Positions 32,140 through 43,556 of a stretch of 64,000 bases of DNA are shown in pieces. The DNA lies in NCBI GenBank assembly GCA_023213315.1, contig JAKCPI010002936.1, positions 1-64,000 on the forward strand, read 5' to 3'. Within the stretch, counting starts at the first letter, position 1; every line of letters begins with the position of its first letter. The notes beneath the pieces are model-generated. The model searched no databases and was not told where the DNA came from. It worked only from the letters and a program-made list of their open reading frames with translations. Position numbers and translations under genes: made by a program. Source of the DNA: Euborellia annulipes. Its lineage: Eukaryota > Arthropoda > Insecta > Dermaptera > Anisolabididae.

Positions 32140-32931
32140 CCTCGGGAAAACTTAATAAAAATGTTTTTAAATAAAAAATACTTTGTTTTTAAAAAGTCTA
32201 TTATTTTAAAAATATCTGACAAAATCTCCGCCGCCCACCAAAAAATCTCTACCATCTGGGTGGTAAGGACCAGGTTGACTACCGCTGGTTTAAAATAATG
32301 AACTGAGCCGAGGCTCTGCTACATGGAGGCCGCGGTGTGCCTTGAAAATATTACATTGTTTTGGCTTAGGAACATGCAATAAAATTCCGATATACATTAA
32401 GGAACCAAAAAAATTTGGGAACCTATGGTTTAGACAATCATGAAAAATGATTAAACTCATTAAATATTCGTTTAGTCCTAATCTCTTCAATATTTTATAA
32501 ACAAAAAAAATGATGATAAGAGTGACAGAATTATGATCAGTGACGCAGGCACTCAACAACACATGCCTTAATGAAGATTTAAATTATTACGAACAAGAGT
32601 TTGTAATTAGCTTTCGCCTGGATATAAATTTAAATCCTTCTTTATTTCGATTTCCCAAATGTTTATTCTGCCCTAGATCCCTTTGGGCTTAATCCCTAAA
32701 CATTTTTAAAAATTAAGGGATCATATTTGCTTTCTAATAAATTCAAGTAAAAAATAAATTTTACTATCTCTTGCCTATATATGTAATATATAGTGGAAAA
32801 GTATTGTTTAGATTAATTTTTATTGAATATTCCTACCGGTATCTCCGTTTATTTATTCGAAGTGCTTTCGTGCATGCAAACACACACCTCAAACCCAACC
32901 GGCCTCTGGTCATAGCCATCTACTGACAGCC
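32140..32931. other. Non-coding with transposon-end fragments
   Basis: The inverse of CAGCGGTAGTCAACCTGGTC at 32270-32289 is a hAT-style terminus without a partner. An R1 start scrap lies at 32761-32803, and a repeat shared with 25738 at 32842-32900. No gene is seen. Confidence 0.35.
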
Positions 32932-32944
32932 CGTGAAGCTACTT

Positions 32945-33202
32945 TTTTTTTTTTTTTATTAAAACATTCACACTTTTTTTCTCATTCACACTCACACACA
33001 CTGTCTTTTCGGCAACTCAGGCCATTTGAGACTTTGATGATAACCGTTATTATTTATAATATCTATTGGGGGTCCAGGCATTTCTATTTAGGCCATTTGG
33101 TATCCAAATGGCTTAAATAAAATCATCGGACTGCCTGGGGTCCGAACCCGCGACGTTCGGTATAGAAGGTAGGCACTCTACCAACTAGACCAAGCCCGTA
33201 GG
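32945..33202 (-). repeat. tRNA-derived SINE, full length with TSD
   Basis: The 13-bp TSD CGTGAAGCTACTT lies at 32932-32944 and 33203-33215. The 258-bp copy, read in reverse, has head (CTAGACCAAGCCCG), B box complement GGTCCGAACCC, a perfect hairpin (AAGCCATTTGG / CCAAATGGCTT form), AACGGTTATCATC, GTCTTTTCGGCAACTCAGGC and a CA-rich tail with poly-T. It is one of the best copies. Confidence 0.9.
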
Positions 33203-33215
33203 CGTGAAGCTACTT

Positions 33216-33900
33216 CATTCCATGATTGTGTTTATTATGTGGTTTGAATTATTATTATTAGAAGAATTTTTAATTATAGACCAAATTTCTGTATTAATTA
33301 CACTGTGCAGCAGGAAAAAAAGCCCCGAGATAATTCCTTCAGATTCTTAAGTAAAATGACCTCCTGAATCCAAATATGACCTCCGTTTTACCCCACCACG
33401 TACCGTTTTCGGGGAGAGCTCCCTACTTATTTCCACCCCTTTTCGTCGGGCCATGAATCAAATTTGGAGGGATGAAAAGGATATATATTTTAGTCTTAAC
33501 AATTTTTCAAAGGTTCAAGTCAAGTGAAAAGTTAAAAAATATTAACATTTGGATCCAAGGGGGGGGGGATGTGGGGAAGGATTTTGTCGCTAAAAATGCA
33601 AAAAAATCATTAAAATTGATTTATTTTTTCTTATTTTTTGACAATTTTTTCACTGGTTAGATTTAGATTTTTTGGTTTTCTACATATCCCAGCTGACAGA
33701 CCCACCTCACCCTTCCTTAAACATCCCTCAACTAAAAAAACATATATAGGATAAAGCGGGTGGGGTGTGAGCGATTCCGAAAGCCCTTACAAGAAGATGG
33801 AAGATTCGCAGCATCTCGCTGCACAGTTGGTCAAATTCGCAAATATTCGGCTATAACTTTCATTTTTTTGGGCCGATCTTTACAAATTTAAAGTTAAATA
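33216..33900. repeat. CACTGTG-type repeat, also found at 39.5-40.4 kb
   Basis: From CACTGTGCAGCAGGAAAA (33300) through CCTGAATCCAAATATGACCT, GGATCCAAGGGGGG, CAGCTGACAGACCCACCTCA and GTGTGAGCGATTCCGAAAGC. The same order, partly inverted, is found at 39545-40400, and its left end again at 35245-35290. It is probably a DNA transposon without a visible transposase. Confidence 0.55.
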
Positions 33901-34139
33901 TACGGATTCTTCTTTCACTTCGAATATATTCCTAATAAATAAATAATTACAAAAAATAATACTTGGAAGTATTTTATTCAATTGGGGGTGAGTTTTAGAG
34001 GTGGATAAATGAAGGAGTCTTTTAATAGTTATTTAATTTCGAATTTATTCCCAAAAGAATAAAACCCCGTTAGTTTGCAAGTGAATAGAATTTTTATAAA
34101 TAGAAAACTTATTTGATAATTTTAATTCTTGGGCGCTCT

Positions 34140-34351
34140 GAGAGCAAATGCTACTAGAGCCTGCTTGCTTGCTGCCTACCTGTCAGGCGGTCTCTTTTAT
34201 TTGTATGTGAGTCGAGCCATGAGTCATTCGGTTACCTCTCTCTCTCTCTCTCTCTCTCGTGTGTGTAGTTTCTTTTATATTGTGTTGTGTAGATTTGTGT
34301 AAATAAGACATTCATCCACCAAACTCCCCACCTAGTCATCTTATTATTAAG
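34140..34351 (+). promoter_or_regulatory. Exon-like island ending in a splice donor
   Basis: A balanced-composition stretch with GAGTCGAGCC, a CT microsatellite (34233-34259), GATTTGTGTAAATAAGACAT and CATCTTATTATTAAG followed by GTAATG (donor at 34352). It has no long frame, so it could be a 5' untranslated first exon of the LDLa gene, 3.6 kb upstream of the candidate signal-peptide exon, or an LTR remnant. Confidence 0.3.
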
Positions 34352-35538
34352 GTAATGAATATTTTCACATCTCATTTGCATAACGAATAAGTAATTTTGT
34401 ATTTTATTTTTCTGTCTTATAATATAATGATAAAATTTTCCAATTTTTTAAATATAACTCTATGATGAATTCGTGTACCCCAGAGGGAGGGTGAGAAAGG
34501 GTGTAAATCACCCCTTCTAATAAACAAAATAGTTTTTTTCTTTAAAAATGAAAATTACAATAGAAAATTATTTTTTTTGTAAATTTTTTACATTTAAGCA
34601 ATGATTTCTTTCCCTCCCTCCTCACCCTCCACCCCTCTAACAGAGAATTTATATTCTCCTATAATATTTAATAAGAAATTATTATTAAATAATAGAAAAT
34701 ATAAATTCCTAAACTTTTATCTCTCGTCAGTGGTCTAGTATTGAGTTTTTTTGGAGGTGGAATTTTCTTTTTCACTGTCTGAATGCCTGATTTTCTTAAG
34801 CAGTTTCTCTACTCGCCTCCTCTAATTATAAGTGTAAAAATTATAATGTATATTTTGTAAAACTTTGGATGGCTGAATGGCTAAGGCTAACGGCCAGAAA
34901 AAAAAAAAAAAAAGTGTAAAAATACAGATGATTTTTTTTTTTTAATTTGCTTACGTTTCTGTGGTGTAACATGCCACAAGCCTGTAAATACGTTCTTCAT
35001 TTCATGAATATATTTCCTTTGTTTGTAGTTTTAGATATAATTCGATCCCCCTCGGCTCACGCATCCCCTTATAGATATTCATTAATTCACATTCAATTAT
35101 AAAAATAAATTAATTAATAAAATTGCATTTGTTTTTCTTTTAGAATTTTATATAAAAATTAATTTTATTTCTGTTTGTTTAAAGGCCACCCCCTCCCTCC
35201 CAAGTTATTTTCCCACTCTACAAATTTTCTTAAGACTTGCAATTGGAATTATCTCGGGGCCGAAAAAAAAGTTTCATTTTGCCTCACAGTGTTATTTATT
35301 AAAAATGGCCAATTTTTAAGAATTAATTTTTAAAATTTTACATTAAAAATAAATTTTTTTTTCGAAAAAAAGTTTTTTTTTTTAAATCTCGGGGGGGGGG
35401 GGTAATTACCCCCTTTACCCCCCTCCTTGTATCTGCCCTTGCCGTCTTTACGTCCATTCCAGAGGAGATGTCACAGCAACTCCCTCTCTATTGTGGTGGA
35501 ATCCAATATTCCAATCTATATATTGTAAATCTCTACAC
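34352..35538. other. Non-coding, homopolymer-rich, with repeat scraps
   Basis: Includes part of the 245-bp repeat (about 35310-35450) and the CACTGTG-repeat end (35245-35290). No coding region is seen. Confidence 0.35.
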
Positions 35539-35795
35539 AATTGAAACGTTTATTTGAGAAAGGGCACATATCACATTTTAAAAATTTAGACAAAAAGTGC
35601 TTTTTTGCTCCAGAATTTGTGCGTTTTCTCAAACAAACGCTATTTTCAGTGCTCCATAGAAACCATTAGAACACAGTTGGAGATGTGCCCTTTTAACAAC
35701 AAATGTGTCTACACCAACAGAACCCATTTCTTAAAAAAAAAAAACTGTTTGTAAAAAAATGTGATATGTGCCCTTTCTCAAATAAACGATTCAAT
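35539..35795. mobile_element. MITE with ~37-bp TIRs
   Basis: Left GAAACGTTTATTTGAGAAAG, continuing GGCACATATCACATTTT, is repeated inverted at the right end (AAAATGTGATATGTGCCCTT). The ends are AATTGAA-palindromic, so the exact border and TSD are unclear. No ORF is present. Confidence 0.7.
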
Positions 35796-36610
35796 TATTG
35801 TTTAATATGAAACAATTTTAATTTTTTTTTTTTTTTTTTTTTTCTAACTTCTAACGTAATAAAAAATATAATAACTTAATAACCACATATTTCATTTACA
35901 AATTTTTGTATCGTTTTATTTTCATGGCCCAAACCAGACCAAGAGACAAATTAAAAAAAAAAAAAAAAAAAAACACCTATTTCACTAATTTGGCATTATT
36001 TTAATTAACATTTAATTTGTTTTAAATAAAAAAATATATATTTCTCTCTTCATTCTTCTCATTTTATTTATTTTCTTTTTCTTTTTCGTTTATTTGTTAT
36101 TTAAACAACTTTATTACAGAGTTTAGACAGTTTTTAAAGGGACTTTTTAACCGTTTCTCGATAGTTAAACTTTGTTTTACGTCTAAAATTAATTTAATTT
36201 ATACGCTTTTGAAATTATAAAATAGGATAAACTAGAATAATTTTAATAAGATGTTGATTAGAATGAAGATACATTTATTCTAAATTTATTTTCATCTGCT
36301 TTCTAAATTAAATTTCGAGAAAAATTTTCAACTAAAATTTGTATATTTTAATTAATAAATTTTATTTAAATTGAAAACGCTGGTGGGCCTGGCAAGATGA
36401 CAGGACAACAGTCACCAAGATCTATTCTTTAGTTAAGTAACTGGAGTAGCCGAAAAATAGGGATAGGTGGCCCCCGAGAAATAAGACTGTTGAGCGCCCG
36501 CCAGAAATCATTGATACTTAATTAATTCAAATACAATATAATATTATATATTCTAAATAGCCAAAAGAGTATAATTTAAAAAAATAATTAAATAAATTTA
36601 AAGCATTTAT
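35796..36610. other. Non-coding, poly-A/T-rich
   Basis: Long T (35821-35844) and A (35952-35973) runs. No recognised feature. Confidence 0.35.
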
Positions 36611-36735
36611 AAAAAGTCTTTTCGGCATCTTAGGCCATTTAGACTTTAAATGATACTTATATTAATTAACGATATATATTTTGAAACATCGGACTGGCTG
36701 GGGTCCGAACCCACTCCCCTTGCTTTATAGATTTA
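36611..36735 (-). repeat. SINE, degenerate
   Basis: GTCTTTTCGGCATCTTAGGC and GGGGTCCGAACCC are present, with the hairpin deleted. Confidence 0.5.
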
Positions 36736-36929
36736 GATAATTATCAATAATGACATTTGCCAACATCTCTAACCTCTCAGTCACGGGGAGGGGTTTGTAG
36801 GATTGTAAATTTTTTTGTTTAAATAATTAAACTGAAACTGGTCTCCGGACTATAAACGCTGTAGATATTGTTGTTAAATAAATTGTATTCAACTCTCAAT
36901 TACTGTATGTTATGTATATTGTCACGAGA

Positions 36930-37060
36930 TTGGAATATATGAAAAATCCTACAAATACATTATGACCAGCCTCCACCAGCGCTCTGAAGATGATTCCTAC
37001 CGGGATCGAAACGTCAGCGTGAGTGCTGAGTATCATAAAAAAGAAAAAACCATAGCTGCA
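36930..37060 (+). mobile_element. Penelope-like 3' fragment with hammerhead-like ribozyme
   Basis: At 36977-37030 the order is stem I strand CGCT, CTGAAGA (36984-36990), a 6-bp stem II (GATTCC/GGGATC, one G-U pair) with a 4-base loop, GAAA (37008-37011), CGTC, then AGCG. AGCG pairs with the upstream CGCT. This is a complete type-I hammerhead layout with a minimal stem III, as described for Penelope-like retroelements. No reverse-transcriptase frame is left. Confidence 0.55.
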
Positions 37061-37112
37061 TTTATTTTACCATTATAATTAAATAATTAAGTTTATTTTC
37101 TATAAGCTTAAT

Positions 37113-37388
37113 TTTTTTTTTTTTTAAACATTCACACTTTTTTCTCATTCACTCTCACATTCACACACACATACACACAGTCTTTTCGGCAACTTAGGCC
37201 ATTTAAGACTTTAAACGATAACCGTTATATTAATAATATATATTTTTTGGGGTCCAGGCATTTTTATTTAAGTCATTTGGTATCCAAATGCCTTAAATAA
37301 AATCATCGGACTGCCTGGGGTCCGAACCCGCGACGTTCGGTATAGAAGGTAGGCACCCTACCAACTACTCCAAGCCCCGTGGGCTTAG
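37113..37388 (-). repeat. tRNA-derived SINE, full length with TSD
   Basis: The TSD AAGCTTAAT lies at 37104-37112 and 37389-37397. All SINE blocks are present in reverse. The hairpin has one arm change (AAGTCATTTGG / CCAAATGCCTT). Confidence 0.85.
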
Positions 37389-37397
37389 AAGCTTAAT

Positions 37398-37937
37398 AAT
37401 TGACCTTAGCCAGGAGGCCAGAATAAAAAAAAAAAAATAATAAAAAAAATAATTGACCTTTTATTCTTAATAAACATCTTTTACGTGTTTTTATCATCTT
37501 TATTATTTTTGAAAAATTTGTAATTTTTAATTGAGTTTTTGTTTTTCTAAAGGATAATGAATTATTGATTTCATTTCAAGCTTGCATGTCATTTTGAGTG
37601 CTTTCGTGTGTCACTTTGACATTCATCTATGTTATATGCATCATTGATCTATTCTCATCCACATTCTACAATTTTTTAATATTAATTATTTATAAATCGA
37701 CTTAGGTGATTTAAACGCAAATTTATTCAGTTTATAATTTCAAATGTAATAAAAAGTAGAAGATTTGGGAATATACAGTATAATGATAAATTATTTAACT
37801 GTATAGCAATCATATTCCTTATTCAATTAGATGTTTTAAATTAAAAAAATAATAAATTTCTATAAATATTTTAATCTCGCTTTAATTATTATGCTGATTT
37901 TTTTTTTTAATTCAAAATATTTTCTCTCTTTTTCCAG
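37398..37937. other. Non-coding; pyrimidine tract before exon
   Basis: The end of a putative intron. It finishes in TTTTTTTAATTC and a CTCTCTTTTTCCAG acceptor. Confidence 0.4.
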
Positions 37938-38035
37938 ATATCATTTGACTCTGGTTGCCTTTGCTTTTTATCAACTTTTCATCAACGTCCATCCAATCCA
38001 CTCGCTTTCTTCACAAGGGACTTTTTCACAAGAAA
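37938..38035 (+). CDS. Candidate signal-peptide exon of the LDLa gene
   Basis: A strong acceptor (TTTCTCTCTTTTTCCAG) ends at 37937, and a donor (GAAA followed by GTAATT) starts at 38036. The 98-base exon is open in one frame with 32 codons, including the hydrophobic run LTLVAFAFYQLF followed by polar VHPIHSLSSQGTFSQE. That is the profile of a secretory signal peptide and its cleavage region. It enters in phase 2 and leaves in phase 1, exactly the phase required by the first LDLa exon at 48607. There is no Met, so an upstream coding exon is needed and was not identified. Linkage to the LDLa exons is inferred from strand, order and phase only. Confidence 0.45.
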
Positions 38036-38192
38036 GTAATTATAACCAAAAATAAATATATAATTTTTAATATTTGCATGAAACTTATTCCTTTCCATAT
38101 TTTTAAGCTCCGAATTGCACCGAATTTTTGAAATTATATTTATTTATATTCAACTAATTTGGGGTAAATAATAGCAAATGCTTCAATTACAT

Positions 38193-39480
38193 TTTTACTT
38201 TCTCTTACCCTATATATGAAATATATAGAGAGAGAAAGTATTGCGATTATGTCAAAAATTCGATGTCGAGATTTTGATGGATATACGTTTTGAGGTCCCC
38301 TGAGTCCAAAAAAGTGGGTTCCACAAATTGGTCTGTGTTGTGTCGTTGTGGACGTTTTTGCGAGGGTTGGCTCCGGTTGAATTTTTTTTACTTGGTACCT
38401 TCCCAGCGCTCAAATAGCTTTTGAACAAAATCGGCCAGGGTCTAGTCTTTCTGTTCTTTTTCGTTTTTTTCGTTTTCTCAAATTCCCCCAAGGTTTTTTT
38501 AATTCATAAATCAACTTTTTTTAGTGCTCTTTAAAATGTTTTCTTTTTTGCGTTGAATCTTCTGAAGCCACTTTCTCTTGTTCTTCTAGGAAGTGGGGTT
38601 GCCTGTTACCGATTTAAATTTTTTTTTTTTTTCCTCCCAGAAGAGAGAGAGTTGTGCAAAATTCGTGCGGTTTGGGTGTTTTGGCCCCGGCAAAAAGGGG
38701 CCCCTTGGCGTGGTGTGTGTGTGTGTGTGTGTGTGGTCTTTAGCGAAGGGGTTGAGTCCGGTTGAATTTTTATTTACTTAGGTACCTTCCGCCTCAAAAT
38801 AGCTTTTGAACAAAATCGGAAGTCTCTTTCTGTGTCTTTTCGTTTTTTTCGTTTTCTCAATTCCCCCAAGGTTTTTTTATTCTAATCCTTTTTTTAGTGC
38901 TCTTAAAATGTTTTCTTTTTGCCGTTGAATCTTCTGAAGACCACTTTCTCTTGTTCTTCATAGGAAAGATGGAGAATTGTTATTTATTTTTTGGGGGTTT
39001 TTTTTATTAGATTAAAAATAACAATTATTATTTAAATTCCCATTTATTTTTATTTTATTTCTGTCTTAATTGTTTCCGAGAAAACATATTCTCTCTCTCA
39101 CTTGAAACATTATCGTCTGTCTCTACTCTTTTTAAATTCACTTTCACCTCTTCCATCCATAGGAACAATGTTAATTTCCTATAGGGATTTGTATGTTCGA
39201 TTCAATTTGTATTTTCGATTCAAAAGGGGGTTCCCTTTGGAACTTTTTACGCATTTAAAAATTTTTTTCATGCTTATGAAATTTTGTTTTTATTTACCAT
39301 TCTATATTCTGTATAAAATGTCCAAATATGAGATTAAAATTTTGAAAAATAACCATAGTTTATTTCAAGCAGTCAACATTTAAAATGCAAGTTTGAAACT
39401 AAGGTGCTATGGGAAACTAAATATATCTCGACACAAAAAATCTGGTGTGACCAGCACGGTGCACACTTTCTCTTACCAAC
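38193..39480 (+). repeat. R1 copies, corrupted consensus in the middle
   Basis: It starts as a normal R1 (38193-38285) and ends as a normal one (39130-39480). Between about 38286 and 39080 the R1 modules appear twice, with dozens of small losses compared with other copies, mainly of TA, AT and A. One example is GGTCTAGTCTTTCTG in place of AGTACTAGTACTTTACTGATG. Open frames here have no meaning. Confidence 0.65.
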
Positions 39481-39558
39481 ACACACTTTTTTCTCATTCA
39501 CACTCACACACACACATTCAGTCTTTTCGGCAACTTAGGCCATATAAGATTTTGACGA
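39478..39558 (-). repeat. SINE 3' fragment
   Basis: ACTTTTTTCTCATTCACACT and GTCTTTTCGGCAACTTAGGC are present. It is joined directly to the truncated R1 hairpin at CTCTTACC. Confidence 0.6.
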
Positions 39559-40400
39559 CTAGAAGGATTTTGTCGCTTAAAATTAAAAAAAAAACAAAAG
39601 AATGATCGATGTTTTCTAATTTTTTCACAATTTTTTCACTGATTTTCTACATATTCCAGCTGACAGACCCACCTCACCCTTCTTTAAACATCCCTCAACT
39701 AAAAAAAATATATAGGATAAAGCTAGTGGGGTGTGAGCGATTCCGAAGCCCTTGCAAGAAGAATTTTTTCAAACATTGACAAGAAATAATTTCTACCCTT
39801 TTAGATAAAATATGGCAATATTGAAGGACATAGAAGAAACCGTCTATTTAACTTTAAATTTGTAAAGATCAGCCCAAAAAATGAAAGTTAGCTGCATATT
39901 TGCCAATTTGACTAACTGAGCTGTGAATCTTCCATCTTCTTGCAAAGGCTTCGGAATCGCTCACACCCCACCCGCTTTATCTATATATTTTTTTTTTTAG
40001 TTGAGGGATGTTTAAGGAAGGGTGAGGTGGGTCTGTCTGCTGGAATATGTAGAAAATCAGTGAAAAAATTGTGAAAAAATCAGAAAAATCGATCATTTTT
40101 AATGTTTTTTTTTTTCATTTTAAGCGACAAAATCCTCCCTCATATCCCCCCTTGGATCCAAATGTTAATGTTTTTTAACTTTTCACTTCTCTAGACCTTC
40201 TGAAGAATTCTTTTCATCCCTCCAAATTTGATTCATGGCCCTATAATTAACGAAAAGGGGTGAAAATAAGTAGGGGGCCTCCCCGAAAACGGTACCTGGT
40301 GGGGGAAAACGGAGGTCATATTTGGATTCAGGAGATCATTTTACTTAAGAATTTGAAGGAATTATCTCGGGGCCGGAAAAAGTTTCATTTTGCCGCACAG
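39545..40400. repeat. Foldback of the CACTGTG-type repeat
   Basis: A forward part (39559-39770, with CAGCTGACAGACCCACCTCA and GTGTGAGCGATTCCGAAGCC) is followed after about 150 bases by the inverse of the same sequence (39925-40140), which then runs on to the repeat end (inverse of CACTGTGCGGCAAAATG) at about 40400. Confidence 0.7.
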
Positions 40401-40409
40401 TGCTATCTG

Positions 40410-40805
40410 TAGGAACCGACCGAATATTCGGTTCGGTTACGGTTTCGGCCAGTTTCGGCCAAAAATCCTGGTTTCGGTTTAGCCAAAACGTAACCGAAAC
40501 CTGAGTCTGAAGAGATGGGATGAAACTCGCATGCAAAAAAAAAAGGTCAAATGATTTGCAAAAGCGGAACAGGTGCTGAAAAAAAATTTAGTCCCCCTAA
40601 AAAAAAGGTAAAATGATTTTCAAGGGAGGGGAAAAAAATTTTCCGCAGGGCGGAAAAATTTCAAAAAGAAAAAAAGTTAAAATAATAATAATTTTTTATA
40701 GGAAATACAAGTTTCGGTTTCGGTTACGGTTTCGGCCGAAACTAAGATCGAGGCCGAATATTCGGTTTCGGTTTCGGCTGAAAATCTTGTTTCGGTCGGA
40801 CCCTA
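40410..40805. mobile_element. hAT-like element, TTTCGG-rich, longer relative of 19703
   Basis: TIRs are TAGGAACCGACCG and the inverse of TAGGGTCCGACCG. TSDs are GCTATCTG (40402-40409) and GTTATCTG (40806-40813). The interior begins and ends with CGAATATTCGGTTTCGG-type sequence and has an insert of about 150 bp relative to the 217-bp copy at 19703. Confidence 0.75.
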
Positions 40806-40830
40806 GTTATCTGTAAAAGTTAAGAAAAAT

Positions 40831-41780
40831 TTCGATCGACTTGTTTCGTTTTATATTTATTTGCAAAGACTTATATTTTATGGGATTTTTGTTTGTTTAT
40901 AAGTTTTTATTTTAATTAGAATATTTGAATTGCGATTTCTTTATTTGATATAACTTTATTGTTGTTGGTTCGAAATGAAATGTTCTAAATTGTTCTTTGT
41001 ATTGATGTTTTTGTTTTCTTTTCAACGATATTTGAAATAGATATTTTAAGATAATTAAATTAGATACGAAAATAATGACGCTTTGAAAGGGGTCTTATCC
41101 TATGCCTCTTCCTTTGATGTTGTTAAATCAAAGAAGAATTTTTCTGTCATGAAATAGTGTTATTGAGTGTTAATATAGGAAATTTTAATTGATATCGATT
41201 CTATACATGCATAAGCATAAAATGTAAATAAAATAAAGATTGTTTTGAAGTTTTTAAAATATTTTTTATTTAATTTAATTTTTCAAATTAATTGTAACTT
41301 TTATTTCGATCGACTTGTTTTGTTTTATATTTATTTGCAAAGACTTATATTTTATCGGATTTTTGTTTGTTTATAAGTTTTTATTTTAATTAGAATATTT
41401 GAATTGCGATTTCTTAATTTGATATAACTTTATTGTTGTTGGTTCGAAATGAAATGTTCTAAATTGTTCTTTGTATTGATGTTTTTGTTTTCTTTTTCAA
41501 CGATATTTGAAATAGATATTTTAAGATAATTAAATTAGATACGAAAATAATGACGCTTTGAAAGGGGTCTTATCCTATGCCTCTTCCTTTGATGTTGTTA
41601 AATCAAAGAAGAATTTTCTCTGTCATGAAATAGTGTTATTGAGTGTTAATATAGGAAATTTTAATTGATATCGATTCTATACATGCATAAGCATAAAATG
41701 TAAATAAAATAAAGCATTGCTTTTGAAGTTTTTAAAATATTTTTTATTTAATTTAATTTTTCAAATTAATTGTAACTTTT
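40831..41780. repeat. 474-bp direct tandem duplication
   Basis: Copy 1 (40831-41304) and copy 2 (41305-about 41780) align end to end from TTCGATCGACTTGTTT to AATTAATTGTAACTTTTAT with only a few differences. No gene is recognised inside. The near-identity implies a recent duplication or an assembly artefact. Confidence 0.9.
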
Positions 41781-41817
41781 ATCAATAGTACTACAGTATA
41801 TAGGATCACTTTATAAA

Positions 41818-41905
41818 AAATCTGGTGTGATGGTCCCACAGTATACAACATTCTCTTATCTTTGGTCTCGAAAGTTGTGTTCTGTGCCACACCAGATTTT
41901 ATGTG
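41818..41905. repeat. CTGGTGTGAC hairpin
   Basis: ATCTGGTGTGATGGTCCCAC faces GTGCCACACCAGATTTTATG, followed by GTCGACATATATTTAGTTTC, the usual flank of this hairpin. Confidence 0.6.
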
Positions 41906-41948
41906 TCGACATATATTTAGTTTCCGACAGTACGGTACACATAAAATA

Positions 41949-42478
41949 AAAATCTGGTGTGACTGGCGCACAGCACACAACTTTCTCTTACGGCAACTAT
42001 TTCTCCTATCTTTTCTATTGAGTACAAGAGTAAAGTGGTCTTCAGAAGGTTTTAATGACAAAATGAAAATATACATTTTAAAGAGCATCTAAAAAAAATA
42101 ATTGATTTTTGAATTTTAAAATTTAAACAAAATCGTTGGATCGAATTTTGAGAAAATCGAAAAAAAATTGAAAAAGTGCATCAGTAAATTACTAGTACTC
42201 TTTGGTCGATTTGTTCAAAAGCTTCGTGTCACGTTTCAGGGGGGGCCAAACCTGAATATAAAAATTTAATTTCCTAGATCTTTTCGTTCTTGAGATATTT
42301 CGTTCACACACACACCGACATACACACAGACAGACAGACCATGTTGCGAAAACCACTTTTTTGGATTCAAGGGACTTCAAAACGTGTATAACCATCAAAA
42401 TCTCGACATCGAATTTTTGACATGAATCCATTACTTTCTGTATACATTAACATCTATAGAGGTAAGAGAAAGTAAAAA
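41949..42478 (-). repeat. R1 composite repeat, reversed
   Basis: From a half hairpin (AATCTGGTGTGACTGGCGCA) directly into GGCAACTATTTCTCCTATC, then inverse blocks, the CACACACACCGACATACACA tract, the inverse core (CGACATCGAATTTTTGACAT) and the 5' hairpin ending GTAAGAGAAAGTA. Confidence 0.7.
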
Positions 42479-43360
42479 TATATTTATTAGGTTTAGAGAA
42501 TTCGCTAAATTCGGACATTAGAAAATAATCTATATAAATATATATATGATTATCTCTATCTATATAAAAATCTATATAAAATTGAAAGAAGGCCTAATCA
42601 GATTTAAAATAAGAGAAAGTAAAAATATGATAAATAATTTTTTTTTATTAAAATCTCTCAACGACCAAGATTATTTAGTGTCACCGAGATGATAGATGGT
42701 TTGAGTACAATTTAATGAAAAACATCCATCAAAGTACTCGAACTAAGATCTACTTATGAAGAGGAACGAAAATCTCGTAGAGGATCCATTAATAAATTTT
42801 GCTTTATATTTTATAATTTCCATGTTTAGTCTACAAAGGTGTGCTTGTTTGTTTCATTTTGTTTTGCTTATGAAACTTGACAGAAATAATCTTTCAAAAT
42901 GGGGTGAAGTTTGGTTCAAATAGAGTTACGGACAGAAACCTACTTGGTAGTTATACATAGTATTTAGATCATTTTATTGTATTGGCATTTCATTATCCTT
43001 CAAAAATAATTCATATATTCTGATATAAAATAATAATCTCAAACTCAAAATTAATTTTTAAGATATAAAATTATATAGGGGATAATAATAATAGAAGCAA
43101 TTTTTCGGATCCGGATCTTTTTATTCTTCCTTGTTTTTAATGAAAATTATAATACATTTTTTTATCTCTTCTCTCTTCATTCATTAGTAGGGTTCGGATT
43201 TATAGGCACTGAAAATCTTTAAAATAGGCAGGCAACTAAGCACTAAAAATTATTAAAATAGGCACTTAAAAAGGCATTTATTGTAAAAATAGGCACTTAA
43301 AAGGCATTATTTAAGAAATAATATAAAAAAATTTAAAAAATTGATGTCTTATTTTGGTAA
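42479..43360. other. Non-coding; hAT-like scraps
   Basis: TAGGGTTCGGATTTATAGGC at 43188 and repeated ATAGGCACTTAAAA units at 43240-43310 look like one end of a transposon. No gene is seen. Confidence 0.35.
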
Positions 43361-43556
43361 TCTGGTGTGACTGGTCGCACAGCACACAATTTTTTCTTAA
43401 TTTCGGTAATTTAAAGGCGCATTCTGTACTTGTTTGCCAGCATATTAATACAAATCAAATTTTTAAGTACTAATTTTTAAAATTTTACATTAAAAATAAA
43501 TTTTTTTTTCGAAAAAAAAAAGGTTTTGTTTTCAAATATCGAGGGGGGGGGGGTAA
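43361..43556 (+). repeat. Copy of the ~245-bp repeat
   Basis: ATCTGGTGTGACTGGTCGCA through TTTCGGTAATTTAAAGGCGC, AATTTTACATTAAAAATAAA and a G11 run. The TATCCGCCCTTGG end is missing. Confidence 0.65.

Noticed and set aside
38252..39605. Several 60-90-codon frames
   Set aside because: They lie in R1 repeat sequence, partly of doubtful assembly quality.
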